DNA of 64,000 bases from Thalassotalea sp. LPB0316 (GCF_014898095.1 NZ_CP062946.1:2790001-2854000); one strand, 5' to 3'; shown: positions 17,239 to 25,214, numbered from the stretch's first letter. Notes: generated by a model from the sequence alone, not told the origin. A program made the numbers and translations.

Positions 17239-17781
17239 ATGCGCTTTTTAATCACAACATTTTTTACCCTGATTATCGCTGGTTGCAGTACGACATATCC
17301 GAACAAAGATATCACCGGACAAACCTTTCCAACGGTAAACGGACAATCGCTAGAAGAGCAGCCTTATGTTATTCCGGCAGATTTTGATAACGACTTTACC
17401 CTGCTACTCATTGGCTACAAACAAGACTCTCAGTTTGATATCGATCGTTGGTTGATTGCCCTCGATTTTACCGAAACCCAAGTACCTGTGTACGAGCTAC
17501 CGACGATTCAAGGTATGTTCCCACGTATGTTCAGCACGGTGATCGACAACGGGATGCGTAAAGGAATTCCAAAGCCATTATGGAAAGGCGTGATCACAAT
17601 TTATAAAGACGGCGACACGGTGCAGCAGTTTACTGGCAACGAAAACCCTAACAATGCGCGTGTGGTGTTAATCGATAGAGCAGGAAAAATTCTTTATTTT
17701 TACGATCAAGGGTTTGGCGTAGATGCCCTAAAAGAAATCAGGGCAATTGTGATGCCTGATCGTAATAGTAATAGCAATTGA
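17239..17781 (+). CDS. Lipoprotein with thioredoxin-like/ATP10-like pattern
   Basis: A 180-residue protein with a type II signal peptide and lipobox IIAGC (lipidated Cys16). The mature domain reads like a thioredoxin-fold protein lacking the CXXC pair: FDNDFTLLLIGYKQDSQFDIDRWLIAL, then the late VVLIDRAGKILYFYDQGF strand. It resembles uncharacterised Alteromonadales lipoproteins with an ATP10-like fold. It is alone on the plus strand, with a hairpin 36 nt past the stop. Confidence 0.7.
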   Translation: MRFLITTFFTLIIAGCSTTYPNKDITGQTFPTVNGQSLEEQPYVIPADFDNDFTLLLIGYKQDSQFDIDRWLIALDFTETQVPVYELPTIQGMFPRMFSTVIDNGMRKGIPKPLWKGVITIYKDGDTVQQFTGNENPNNARVVLIDRAGKILYFYDQGFGVDALKEIRAIVMPDRNSNSN

Positions 17782-17817
17782 AACAAACAAAGATTAGACA
17801 CAGAGCTGGTTGATAAT

Positions 17818-17844
17818 AGTAAGGCAGATTTATTCTGCCTTACT
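17818..17844. terminator. Hairpin after lipoprotein gene
   Basis: An 11-bp stem (agtaaggcaga, 17818-17828, and tctgccttact, 17834-17844) with a 5-nt loop. No long T tail follows, so it may be a weak or Rho-assisted end. Confidence 0.5.
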
Positions 17845-18128
17845 CGAACGGGTTAAAAGATAAAGTTAAAAGCTAAACAAAAAAAGCCTAACAACATCAA
17901 AAGAGGCGAGTAATTTGATGTCAACGCTTCACTTCGATCAAACGTTAACTTTAATAACTCCGGAGAAAGATAAACGGCGTAAATAATTAGTATAATATGA
18001 ATAAGTCTTAACTCGAACTGTCAGACTCGATTAACAGAACTCAATCAAATCTGACAGTCGCAAATGTGCCAACTGCCGCCGTTCGCTTATTAAACTTCAA
18101 TACATTTTACTTTGCGAAAACAGCCGCT
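17845..18128. other. Non-coding stretch beyond the integron cassettes
   Basis: No gene was found. It contains a 9-bp inverted repeat (actgtcaga at 18017-18025 and tctgacagt at 18050-18058). It represents the chromosomal side of the last attC site; no further cassette with a matching R'' box was found here. Confidence 0.4.
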
Positions 18129-18229
18129 CGGTAACGCCCTGTTAATGGGCGGATTACGCTTGGCTATAATTAGCGAAGAATGAGCGCCAGCCAAGCAGTA
18201 AGACGTCCATTTTAAACAGCTTGTTATAT
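18129..18229 (-). other. attC: Integron attC recombination site (cassette 1)
   Basis: On the minus strand this runs from TATAACAAGC (R'' side) to GGGCGTTA (R' side). Nested complementary arms lie between: AATGGACG against CGCCCATT and GCTTGGCT against AGCCAAGC, around an unpaired centre. This is the single-strand hairpin architecture of Vibrio/Shewanella-type attC sites. The decisive mark is that the R'' flank TTGAAATATAAC is the exact complement of the cassette's own start GTTATATTTCAA, as required if it excised as a circle. Confidence 0.88.
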
Positions 18230-18230
18230 T

Positions 18231-18638
18231 TCAATTGTTTGCCTCAGTCAATTTGACATCATATTTGCGACCTGACTCCGTTTGAATTGTGCAAGTACAA
18301 TCATAGGTTGGCAGTTCAAAAGCTATTTTTCTTGAAACTGAAAAGTCGTATTTAATTTTGAACTGACTTAGCTGAATAGATTCAAAACCATATTTTACGA
18401 TTTGCTGGCAAACAAAATCCTTTAGTGGAACTAACAATTCACCTGTTATCCCTGTATTTAAAATTTCAGGAGTGTACTCAAAAGCCAGCAAATCAATTTC
18501 GACTATATCTATGCCGTTTGCTTTAGCCACCTTTTCCAAATGGTTTATAGCGTAGTCAGTTTTCCAGTAAAACAAAGTACTCGCAAAATGGTGAGGAATA
18601 TTATGAGCCAATGATTTGAGTGGCTTCAACGACGGCAC
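18231..18638 (-). CDS. Integron cassette protein 1, unknown
   Basis: A 135-residue protein starting at a GTG with a strong ribosome-binding sequence (aaggag) a few bases upstream. It is soluble, with no signal peptide. The N-terminal half is helical, with ATLFYWKTDYAINHLEKVAKANGIDIVEIDL; the C-terminal half is beta-rich, with an FELPTYDCTCTIQTESGRKYDVKLTE strand pair containing CTC. I do not recognise a family. It occupies most of a 524-bp gene cassette (boundary bases 18658 to 18135) and reads in cassette orientation, with its attC immediately downstream. Confidence 0.75.
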   Translation of the reverse strand: MPSLKPLKSLAHNIPHHFASTLFYWKTDYAINHLEKVAKANGIDIVEIDLLAFEYTPEILNTGITGELLVPLKDFVCQQIVKYGFESIQLSQFKIKYDFSVSRKIAFELPTYDCTCTIQTESGRKYDVKLTEANN

Positions 18639-18652
18639 TTTCTCTCCTTGAA

Positions 18653-18756
18653 ATATAACGCCCCAATAAGGGGCTGATAAATGCTTGGCTAAACTGTGTA
18701 GCGGAGCGGAACTGAGCCAAGCTTTAGCAGTCCCGTACTTAATTGGCTTGTTAGGT
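18653..18756 (-). other. attC: Integron attC recombination site (cassette 2)
   Basis: On the minus strand the element starts with R'' ACCTAACAAGC and ends with GGGGCGTTATAT. Internal complementary arms are ACGGGACTG against CAGCCCCTT and GCTTGGCT against AGCCAAGC, with an unpaired terminal loop. R'' with its flank (GTAAACCTAAC) is the exact complement of the cassette start GTTAGGTTTAC at 19084-19074. Together with the site at 18129 this shows two consecutive cassettes in the same orientation. Confidence 0.9.
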
Positions 18757-18761
18757 TTACT

Positions 18762-19073
18762 TTACTGAGTAGCAAGCCAATAAACAATATACGCACTTAA
18801 CAACACAGTAGCATAAGGTATTGAAATTAATATTAACTTTAGCCCTTTGCCTGATGTGTGATGAAGTAACCCCAAATAACGCTCAGCGTGATTAGAAGAA
18901 TTTAAATAAGCTTTTGTTAAAAGGTAGTTTGTCCATTCGTTGTTTGAATAAGTGGAACAGATCCCTGAGACTTTACTTAGCAAGTAACCTGAATGTCTCG
19001 CCAACAGTGCTAAAGGCAATCCAATTATTGCGTAAAAGATCAAAATAAACTTTAAAAGTTCTACTATTTCCAT
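18762..19073 (-). CDS. Integron cassette protein 2, small membrane protein
   Basis: A 103-residue protein with two predicted membrane helices (residues about 8-26, ILIFYAIIGLPLALLA, and 78-98, LKLILISIPYATVLLSAYIV) and a hydrophilic segment between them. Function unknown. The ATG lies 10 nt inside the cassette boundary, typical of integron cassettes, which often rely on upstream transcription. The cassette spans 19083-18659 (425 bp). No resistance or toxin motif was recognised. Confidence 0.75.
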   Translation of the reverse strand: MEIVELLKFILIFYAIIGLPLALLARHSGYLLSKVSGICSTYSNNEWTNYLLTKAYLNSSNHAERYLGLLHHTSGKGLKLILISIPYATVLLSAYIVYWLATQ

Positions 19074-19079
19074 GTAAAC

Positions 19080-19150
19080 CTAACAATTTAATAGTGCGCG
19101 ATTTGCGCATTTTTCTGATTTGCAATCGCGCACTTTTCTGAATGAGTTAG
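19080..19150. other. Third attC-like or attI-proximal palindrome
   Basis: A 71-bp imperfect palindrome between ctaac (19080-19084) and gttag (19146-19150), with an 11-bp perfect inner stem (agtgcgcgatt, 19093-19103, and aatcgcgcact, 19124-19134). It directly abuts the cassette 2 boundary, where an attC or attI should be. It lacks the AACAAGC...GGGCGTTA flavour of the other two sites, so its identity is uncertain. Confidence 0.45.
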
Positions 19151-19506
19151 TTTTAACAAAGTTCATAAGCTGTTGCTAGCGTTATTAAAAATATACATTG
19201 TTAATTTTTTAGGAAAGACAAAAGTGCGCAAATTGCTCATTTTCCTGAATATAGGGGGAAGCGACCTGACACTGACTTTATAAACAGTTATTTTTGCCAA
19301 ATTTATTATTTTGTTAAACATCCGTCCGCTTTGTAGAAGTTGAAGAATAATGTCTTATCTTCATCGTCGTCCGTTGTTCGCTCATAACTGTCTGTCAGAT
19401 GAAGTCCAAACCTATTTATCGAAACTGTAAGATCAGATATGAGCTACTACATATAATACCCAACACTTCCATGAACATAAGGTTACTCCTTGTTACCTGA
19501 GAAATT
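19151..19506. other. Non-coding flank between cassettes and AraC gene
   Basis: No gene was found. Near 19222 is agtgcgcaaattgctcat, a diverged copy of agtgcgcgatttgcgcat at 19093, so the palindrome unit is partly repeated about 130 bp away. Otherwise AT-rich with no integrase remnant. Confidence 0.4.
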
Positions 19507-20535
19507 CTACGACGCCTTGTTTCTTAACTGCTCTCTATATTTAGCGGGCGACATCCCATACCAACGTTTAAAGGTTCGAGAGAAATTATTAACGGCACTA
19601 AAGCCAAGTAGATATCCTATTTCCCCCAAACTTAAGTTTTTTTGCACAATATAATAATTGGCTAACTCTTTTTTAGTGTTGTCGAGAACTTCTTTAAAGC
19701 CAGTTTCTTTTTGCTTTAACACCCTTTGCAGACTGCGCACACTCATTGCTAATTCGCGAGCAACACTTTCTTGAGTTACCTCTCCTGTCGTTAAGTCCTT
19801 AATAACAATCTGTTTAATTTGTGACACTATGTCTTCGCGATCAAATCGAGCGAGATACTGATCTGCTATATTGTCATTCATACCGGCAATTTGTGCATTA
19901 CCCGCTGGAAAATCAGCGTAATAGGTCTGTTGATCCATAAATATAGCATCATTTTCTGCCGAGAACTTTAACGGGCAAGCAAAGACATCTTGATATTGCT
20001 TGAGGTTACTAGGTTCAGGTCGCTTAAAAGTTATGAGCTTAGGCGTAAAGTTATTACCTGATAATTGGCGAAACAATTTTAATAACGCGTAAAACAAGCA
20101 ATCTAACCCGATATCTGTTACTAGGCTAACACCTTGAGCATTTGTTTTTCTTGTTAAAATAAAACCATAACCATCGGCTCGTTGCTCGATACTCGCACTA
20201 CCACCATTGTGAAAGATTCGTGAATAACGTACTAAACGCGAAAGCGCATCTGCTAAGTTACAACTGCTCCACAATGCCATACCTAATGCGTGAAAAGTTG
20301 TTGGTAGGACAAAATTAGCGGCAGTTAAACCGACATCTGGTGCATTGGTTTCTGATTCGATGCGATACCAGATCTTATTAAATGGTTCTGCAGGAAAACG
20401 GTAGTCGGGATCGGAAGTATTTTTTAGCTCTAATCCTTGTTCTCGATAAAGCTTTTCAGGGTCTAAGCCATAATGCAAAATAGTATTTTTCTGAACAAGA
20501 GCCCAACCACTGCCTATTGTCGCCTTTTCTTCCAT
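19507..20535 (-). CDS. AraC-family transcriptional regulator with arabinose-binding-like N-terminal domain
   Basis: A 342-residue cytosolic regulator. Residues about 20-205 match the Arabinose_bd domain of OruR/ArgR-like AraC proteins (FNKIWYRIESETNAPDVGLTAA...). The C-terminal AraC DNA-binding domain has two helix-turn-helix units, ending in the signature LGEIGYLLGFSAVNNFSRTFKRW and MSPAKYR. It lies 109 nt beyond the end of a TonB-dependent receptor gene on the same strand, with a terminator between. This suggests, but does not show, control of that receptor. Confidence 0.9.
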   Translation of the reverse strand: MEEKATIGSGWALVQKNTILHYGLDPEKLYREQGLELKNTSDPDYRFPAEPFNKIWYRIESETNAPDVGLTAANFVLPTTFHALGMALWSSCNLADALSRLVRYSRIFHNGGSASIEQRADGYGFILTRKTNAQGVSLVTDIGLDCLFYALLKLFRQLSGNNFTPKLITFKRPEPSNLKQYQDVFACPLKFSAENDAIFMDQQTYYADFPAGNAQIAGMNDNIADQYLARFDREDIVSQIKQIVIKDLTTGEVTQESVARELAMSVRSLQRVLKQKETGFKEVLDNTKKELANYYIVQKNLSLGEIGYLLGFSAVNNFSRTFKRWYGMSPAKYREQLRNKAS

Positions 20536-20598
20536 TGCTATAACTGATTTACCTTGAATAAATCGAATATATCACAGCAATATAAGCAAAAAAATTAA

Positions 20599-20619
20599 AA
20601 AGGGCAGTAACTGCCCTTT
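20599..20619 (-). terminator. Terminator after TonB-dependent receptor gene
   Basis: aaagggcag (20599-20607) pairs with ctgcccttt (20611-20619). On the minus strand it is followed by TTTTTAATTTTTTT, a strong intrinsic terminator between the receptor and the AraC gene. Confidence 0.85.
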
Positions 20620-20644
20620 AGATCAACTTTACTAATTCACTTAA

Positions 20645-22927
20645 TTAAAAGCGATAGGTTCCCTGAACTGTCCACTGCCTAGGCATTTCAAGGTAGCGAC
20701 GATAAGCATAATCAATGAGAGGGTTATCATTACCCGCACTAGAAATGTATTCGTTAGTCAGGTTTTTACCTATAAGGGCAACTTCCCAAAGATAATCACT
20801 AGAGTCAGCAAGAGCGACGTAAAGATTGACTTTAGTAAAGCTGTCCTGGATGAGATTTGGATCTAAGTCTGATTCAGTATTGTATTCGCCAGAATAGTTT
20901 AAGCTAAGGTCTGCACGAAACTCCAATGATGAGCTCACTTCGGTAATGTAGTTTAAGTTTGCACTAGCAGTCAGTTTAGGGGTTAATGCGCCGCGCTCAC
21001 CAGTTAAATCTTGTTGACAGTCACCATCAGATGCCCAAATGGCCTCTTGCGATACCGTGCAAGGTGCATTAGTAAATTCTTTGTATTCAAAATCCAAATA
21101 TGCGGAGTTAATTGATAAAGTAAGTTCATCATTCATCATCCACATATATTCAGCTTCTATGCCTTGAACAACGGCTTTAGCAGCATTACCAATAACAAAG
21201 CCTGCGCCATTATATGTTGACACTTGTAGGTCTTCATATTCTGAGCGGTATAGCGCCCAATTAAACACAGCTTCACCATCTTGTAGTTTAGTTTTACCAC
21301 CAATTTCAATGGCATTTACTTCTTCTTCTTCAAACTCGAAACTGTCGTCAGGCACTGTTCCCATACTACCGTTCAAGCCAGAAGCATCAAATCCACCACC
21401 TTTGAAGCCTTTTGAAAAGCTTGCGTAATACATGGTGTCATCATTTTGTTGCCATTGTATACCAAACATGGGTGAAACATGATTTTCGTTACGAGATTCA
21501 TCTAGGTTATGATCAGCGCCACCTAGTCGGGCCATAACGAAGCTACCCACAGGGTCTGGTGTTAAATCATATAAACCAGTAACCATGTCAGCAGTAGCCT
21601 GTTTGTCTTCGTCAGCCCAACGCAAGCCAAATGTTGCTGTTAAACGATCGGTCAGATGATAATTTAATTGACCAAATAACGCGAGCGTATCACTTGTTTG
21701 CCTAAATTGCTCAAAACCACCAGCGGTGATAGGAGCACCTAATAACGTTGCATCTGCTGAAGTATATACATCTATACCTAGATCATTGGTTTGATAATAA
21801 GCACCAATGATATAGTCGTACTTGTCATGAAGTGGCGAGAGTAAACGTATTTCCTGACTAAACTGTGAAAAGTCTTCATCTCTATCTTGGTACGCTATTG
21901 ATAATTTACTAAAATCAGCATCAATCGCGTTGTCCCATGTATACTCACTAAAGCCTGTAATTGAAACGAGCTGGTAATTACCAAAACCGTGTTCAATGCG
22001 CAAAGCGATATTATCGAGTTTTGTTTTATTTGCTACTGGACCGCCGCCTAGCAAGCCTTCGTTAGCGATAGCGCTACGCTGATCAAACTCACCTTCACCC
22101 ATTAACGGTTCAAGTTTGCTTGCCGCAGCTGGATCATAAGTCACTTGATAGTTTGAGCCGACTGTTTTAAACGTGCCCGTTTCCCACTTCAAATTAACTA
22201 GAGTTTCATCACTTGGCGTCCATAAAAGCGTGCCTCGACCACCCATTTCTTCACGTTGCTCTTCGTTGCGATCTAACTCAGTATTGTACATGTAGCCATC
22301 TAGGTTTCGGCCAAATACCGCTACACGTCCAGCTAAATTTTCAGATAGTGGCCCCGAAAAAATCGCGTGTGCAGTTTGATCGCCGTATTCACCAAACGCC
22401 AGTCTTACTTCACCTTCTGGCTCATCAGTTGGATCTTTAGTAACTATACTTAAGGCACCTGCTGTAGCATTCTTGCCAAATAAAATACCTTGTGGCCCCT
22501 TTAATACTTCTACGCGCTCAACATCAATAAATGGAAATTTAGATTGTTGGCCTCGCCCCATATAAACGCCGTCATTAAAAATCGCGACAGACTGCTCAAA
22601 ACCAGCGTTGCTGTCAGTACCTATGCCTCGAATATAAACCCGCGCGTTTGTACTTGACTTGGCTATGGTCACATTCGGCATGTTGTCAGATAGGTCTTGA
22701 AAGCGAGTCACATTGTTTTGGGCTAATTCACTGCCGTGAATCGCTTGTATTGAGATTGGTACTGTTTGTAAGCTTTGTACACGTTTTTGAGCCGTAACCT
22801 CAATTATCTCAATCTGATTCTTTTTCACTGACTCTGTTTTTTGCTCTTCCCCAAAGCTAAACGGCGCAGCTACCGTCAACGCCAACCCGATAGCAGAATG
22901 TAAAGCTAGCTTTTTAGTTTTTATCAT
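20645..22927 (-). CDS. TonB-dependent outer-membrane receptor
   Basis: A 760-residue outer-membrane active transporter. Signal peptide residues 1-26 (ending PFSFG). A TonB-box/plug start (IEVTAQKRVQSLQTVPISIQAI) is followed by the plug domain, with DVERVEVLKGPQGILFGKNATAGALSI near residues 120-146. A 22-strand beta-barrel follows, ending in phenylalanine (GTYRF) as Bam-dependent barrels do. The IEVTAQKR opening and lack of a CarboxypepD domain fit the small-molecule receptor type common in Alteromonadales and sphingomonads; the ligand is unknown. No Fur box was recognised upstream. Confidence 0.92.
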   Translation of the reverse strand: MIKTKKLALHSAIGLALTVAAPFSFGEEQKTESVKKNQIEIIEVTAQKRVQSLQTVPISIQAIHGSELAQNNVTRFQDLSDNMPNVTIAKSSTNARVYIRGIGTDSNAGFEQSVAIFNDGVYMGRGQQSKFPFIDVERVEVLKGPQGILFGKNATAGALSIVTKDPTDEPEGEVRLAFGEYGDQTAHAIFSGPLSENLAGRVAVFGRNLDGYMYNTELDRNEEQREEMGGRGTLLWTPSDETLVNLKWETGTFKTVGSNYQVTYDPAAASKLEPLMGEGEFDQRSAIANEGLLGGGPVANKTKLDNIALRIEHGFGNYQLVSITGFSEYTWDNAIDADFSKLSIAYQDRDEDFSQFSQEIRLLSPLHDKYDYIIGAYYQTNDLGIDVYTSADATLLGAPITAGGFEQFRQTSDTLALFGQLNYHLTDRLTATFGLRWADEDKQATADMVTGLYDLTPDPVGSFVMARLGGADHNLDESRNENHVSPMFGIQWQQNDDTMYYASFSKGFKGGGFDASGLNGSMGTVPDDSFEFEEEEVNAIEIGGKTKLQDGEAVFNWALYRSEYEDLQVSTYNGAGFVIGNAAKAVVQGIEAEYMWMMNDELTLSINSAYLDFEYKEFTNAPCTVSQEAIWASDGDCQQDLTGERGALTPKLTASANLNYITEVSSSLEFRADLSLNYSGEYNTESDLDPNLIQDSFTKVNLYVALADSSDYLWEVALIGKNLTNEYISSAGNDNPLIDYAYRRYLEMPRQWTVQGTYRF

Positions 22928-23265
22928 GTTGTAACCCGTTTGTTATAGTTTTATTTCCATAACCAATGTAAAGACTGTTTCAATGATATTTAAGCAAAAC
23001 TCATCGCTCAGGCGTCTATTGATATGCAATTGGCGTAAAACGATAGAAAACGATAAAACGAGAGGAAATAAGAGTAGATTTATTCACTTAATATTAACCA
23101 AACTTCAACATAGATACTATGTTAGATAGCATGGTAAAGAAAGGAGTCGAACTGATCCCCAGCAATTTTGCTAGGCAAATTTAAAAAGGCTACTGCAAAA
23201 CGATACAGGCAATTTTAACGATATTGATAAATCACGATTAAAAGGTGATGACATAACATCTGAGC
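22928..23265. other. Intergenic region upstream of the TonB receptor
   Basis: About 340 bp without a gene. It holds the receptor's promoter region; a short direct repeat (cgatagaaaa/cgataaaacg near 23041-23060) is the only structure seen. No operator could be identified with confidence. Confidence 0.35.
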
Positions 23266-23436
23266 TTATCTGCTATCTACACTATATATCAACTTTTGAT
23301 CTTGCTTCGTCATTTTACTCACGACCAACATAAACGAGTTGTCAATCATTCGTTCAATTTCGCCCTGAGGGATTGAGCCATTGAGAATAACGGTATTCCA
23401 CTGCGCATAAAGCATATAAACATTAACGCTATTCAT
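23266..23436 (-). pseudogene. Truncated duplicate of the yjbR-like gene 3' end
   Basis: Bases 23291-23406 match 24829-24944, the 3' end of the intact YjbR-like gene, at 109 of 116 positions (about 94%). In the same frame it encodes QWNTVILNGSIPQGEIERM and the following residues, then diverges from the parent at both ends. The fragment is still open from an ATG at 23436 to a TAA at 23266 (56 codons plus stop), with ten unrelated residues replacing the parent's N-terminus. It lacks most of the fold and is probably non-functional. It forms one arm of a direct repeat around the toxin-antitoxin module. Confidence 0.85.
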
Positions 23437-23463
23437 TTCACATATATTTTTAGCTCAAGCTTC

Positions 23464-23500
23464 TTTACAGTATTAATTAGAGTACTATAATTAACACTCT
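23464..23500 (+). promoter_or_regulatory. Promoter/operator of the toxin-antitoxin module
   Basis: TTTACA (23464-23469), a 16-bp spacer, and TATAAT (23486-23491) form a good sigma-70 promoter. An AGAGT...ACTCT inverted repeat (23479-23483 and 23496-23500) brackets the -10 box, a usual place for antitoxin autorepression. Confidence 0.6.
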
Positions 23501-23523
23501 ATAACTAAAAGAGAGCTATTATC

Positions 23524-23787
23524 ATGATTTCACTCACAGCTAATGAGTTAAAAAAAGGTGGGGTAACTGCCTTAGATAAAGCAATGCAAAATGATACTGA
23601 TCATAAAGTTGTAATAGATGTCAGAGGAAAGCCAAAATATATGGTTCTAGATATTAGCGAATACAATGCTTACCGAGAATATGAGTTAGACAAAGCAATA
23701 GCCGAAGCAAAAGCTGACTACAATGCTGGAAAATATGAAGTTGTCGATAACTTTGATGAACTTGCTAAAGAACTCAATCAACCATAA
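23524..23787 (+). CDS. Type II antitoxin, Phd/YefM-like
   Basis: An 87-residue protein. The N-terminal MISLTANELKKGGVTALDKAM and the following VVIDVRGKPKYMVLDISEYNAYREYE match the Phd/YefM DNA-binding fold ('sv.efk..g' start, 'v..rGkp..v..s.eey'). The acidic C-terminal tail (AKADYNAGKYEVVDNFDELAKEL) is typical of toxin-neutralising ends. It precedes the toxin gene by only a few bases. It probably binds its own promoter, where an inverted repeat overlaps the -10 box. Confidence 0.85.
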   Translation: MISLTANELKKGGVTALDKAMQNDTDHKVVIDVRGKPKYMVLDISEYNAYREYELDKAIAEAKADYNAGKYEVVDNFDELAKELNQP

Positions 23788-23796
23788 GAGTTGCCT

Positions 23797-24066
23797 GTGC
23801 TAAAAATAATCCGCCCTCTTAGCTATAAAAAACGAGAAAAGAAGTTTTTTAAAAAACACCCCGAACTGATAAATCAGTACACTAAAGCACTTCAACTCCT
23901 AAGTTTAGATATAAAACACCCATCACTTAGACTTCATGAGATAAAAAATAAAGGGGGCCACTCAATTTCAATTAATATGCAATACCGCGTATTGCTCACA
24001 TTAGAGTTTTTAGAAAATGGTGACGTGATACTCATTGATGTTGGCGATCACGATATTTATAGGTAA
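23797..24066 (+). CDS. Type II toxin, RelE/ParE superfamily
   Basis: GTG at 23797 is preferred because aagag sits six bases upstream; a TTG at 23791 is the alternative. The 89-residue basic protein has the RelE/ParE pattern: FFKKHPELINQYTKALQLLSLDIKHPSLRLHEIKNK, then SISINMQYRVLLTLEFLENGDVILIDVGDHDIYR, with the late Arg, Asp and His-containing GDHDIYR end typical of mRNA interferase-type members. Paired with the Phd/YefM-like antitoxin, 9 nt upstream. RNA cleavage is inferred from the family. Confidence 0.85.
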   Translation: MLKIIRPLSYKKREKKFFKKHPELINQYTKALQLLSLDIKHPSLRLHEIKNKGGHSISINMQYRVLLTLEFLENGDVILIDVGDHDIYR

Positions 24067-24136
24067 ATCGCTAATAAATTTTTAGTGAAGTCACTCTTTA
24101 ATAATCATTCACGTGATTAATGTAACACTTAGTTAG

Positions 24137-24679
24137 TTATTTGTTCACCTTAGTACTACTGAGCCAGACACTAATCGATACGATTAGCACTACAATGCCT
24201 TTGTACAGCCAATCAAGGGGCTCCCTCGACTCCCATATCATGACCTCACCAAAAACATTGACGACTAAAATGGTAATGATTACTTTGCCAAGTTTAGATT
24301 TTAACTCATCGAGACTGCTAATATGGAAACCACTTGGGTTTTCCAATTTACTTGTATCGACTTTTCGAATGAATAATTCATAGATACCAAATGAAAAAAT
24401 CAATAAAATACAAGAAATTAGAAATACATCTAAAATTTTTACGACACCGACAACGAAACTGTTTAACGTTTGTTTGTCTGTGTAACCCTGTATGTTGTAA
24501 AGGGTAAAGTTAAAGACTTCAGAAACAAGGTAAGCAACACCGTTGACGCCCAAGAGGGTGAATACCGTAGAAGCCACAATTAAACTAAAAACACCAAGCA
24601 CAAGGGCTAAGCGAGCGCCTAATAAAAAGACTTCTAAAAGCTGTTCTATTTTATAGGTGAACCTTTCTCCGTTTTTCAT
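24137..24679 (-). CDS. UPF0114 (YqhA)-family membrane protein
   Basis: A 180-residue inner-membrane protein with about four helices. The segment FGIYELFIRKVDTSKLENP...SLDELKSKLGKVIITILVVNVF corresponds to the conserved YqhA/UPF0114 core. The ATG is preceded by an AAGGGG-type ribosome-binding sequence. Function unknown. It lies between the toxin gene and the intact yjbR-like gene, within the DNA bracketed by the 116-bp direct repeat, so it may have arrived together with the toxin-antitoxin pair. Confidence 0.8.
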   Translation of the reverse strand: MKNGERFTYKIEQLLEVFLLGARLALVLGVFSLIVASTVFTLLGVNGVAYLVSEVFNFTLYNIQGYTDKQTLNSFVVGVVKILDVFLISCILLIFSFGIYELFIRKVDTSKLENPSGFHISSLDELKSKLGKVIITILVVNVFGEVMIWESREPLDWLYKGIVVLIVSISVWLSSTKVNK

Positions 24680-24809
24680 TGCCCCTTCCTTTCATGCTGA
24701 CTTAAACCGTCAGTATTACGTATCCCAGACTAAAACCATCATCCATAACCATAGGAAGTCATCAACCCATTGTTATTAAAAATAAATATAGTACTATTTA
24801 TCGTAAAAG

Positions 24810-25202
24810 CTACAGAAGCGGTAGGATAAACTTTTGATCTTTCTTAGTCATTTTACTCAAGACCAACATAAACGAGTTGTCAATCATTCGTTCAATTTCG
24901 CCCCGAGGGATTGAGCCATCTAAAATAACGGTATTCCACTGCGCCTTATTTAAATGATAACCGGGAATCACTGCATCAAAGATATCACGTAGCATCATGG
25001 CTTCTTCAGGATCACACTTTAGACTAATACAGTAATGCCCAGCCATTTTGCCTTCAGTACCTTTTTCATTACCCTTGCCCAAGGCGAGTATGGCAAACAT
25101 CTTGCCATTGACTTTATAGACTTCTACGCCCTCTCCAAATGGGTAATCTAGAAGCGTTTGTGGTTTAGCTAATAAATATGCTCTACAAGTGCTTTCGTCC
25201 AT
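24810..25202 (-). CDS. MmcQ/YjbR-family protein
   Basis: A 130-residue cytosolic protein with the YjbR double-wing fold pattern: CRAYLLAKPQTLLDYPFGEGVEVYKVNGKMFAIL, then SLKCDPEEAMMLRDIFDAVIPGYHLNKAQWNTV, then the C-terminal helix block. The family is annotated as DNA-binding on structural grounds; the role is unclear. It follows rsuA by 12 nt on the minus strand and is probably co-transcribed with it. Its 3' end is duplicated at 23291-23406, beyond the toxin-antitoxin genes. Confidence 0.9.
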   Translation of the reverse strand: MDESTCRAYLLAKPQTLLDYPFGEGVEVYKVNGKMFAILALGKGNEKGTEGKMAGHYCISLKCDPEEAMMLRDIFDAVIPGYHLNKAQWNTVILDGSIPRGEIERMIDNSFMLVLSKMTKKDQKFILPLL

Positions 25203-25214
25203 ATCAGCCCTTAT

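Noticed and set aside
17888..17951. attC-like 'gcctaacaacat...aacgttaac' stretch on the plus strand
   Set aside because: It has CTAAC and GTTA ends about 60 bp apart, but the internal arms do not pair as in the two real sites, orientation is opposite, and no cassette start complements it.
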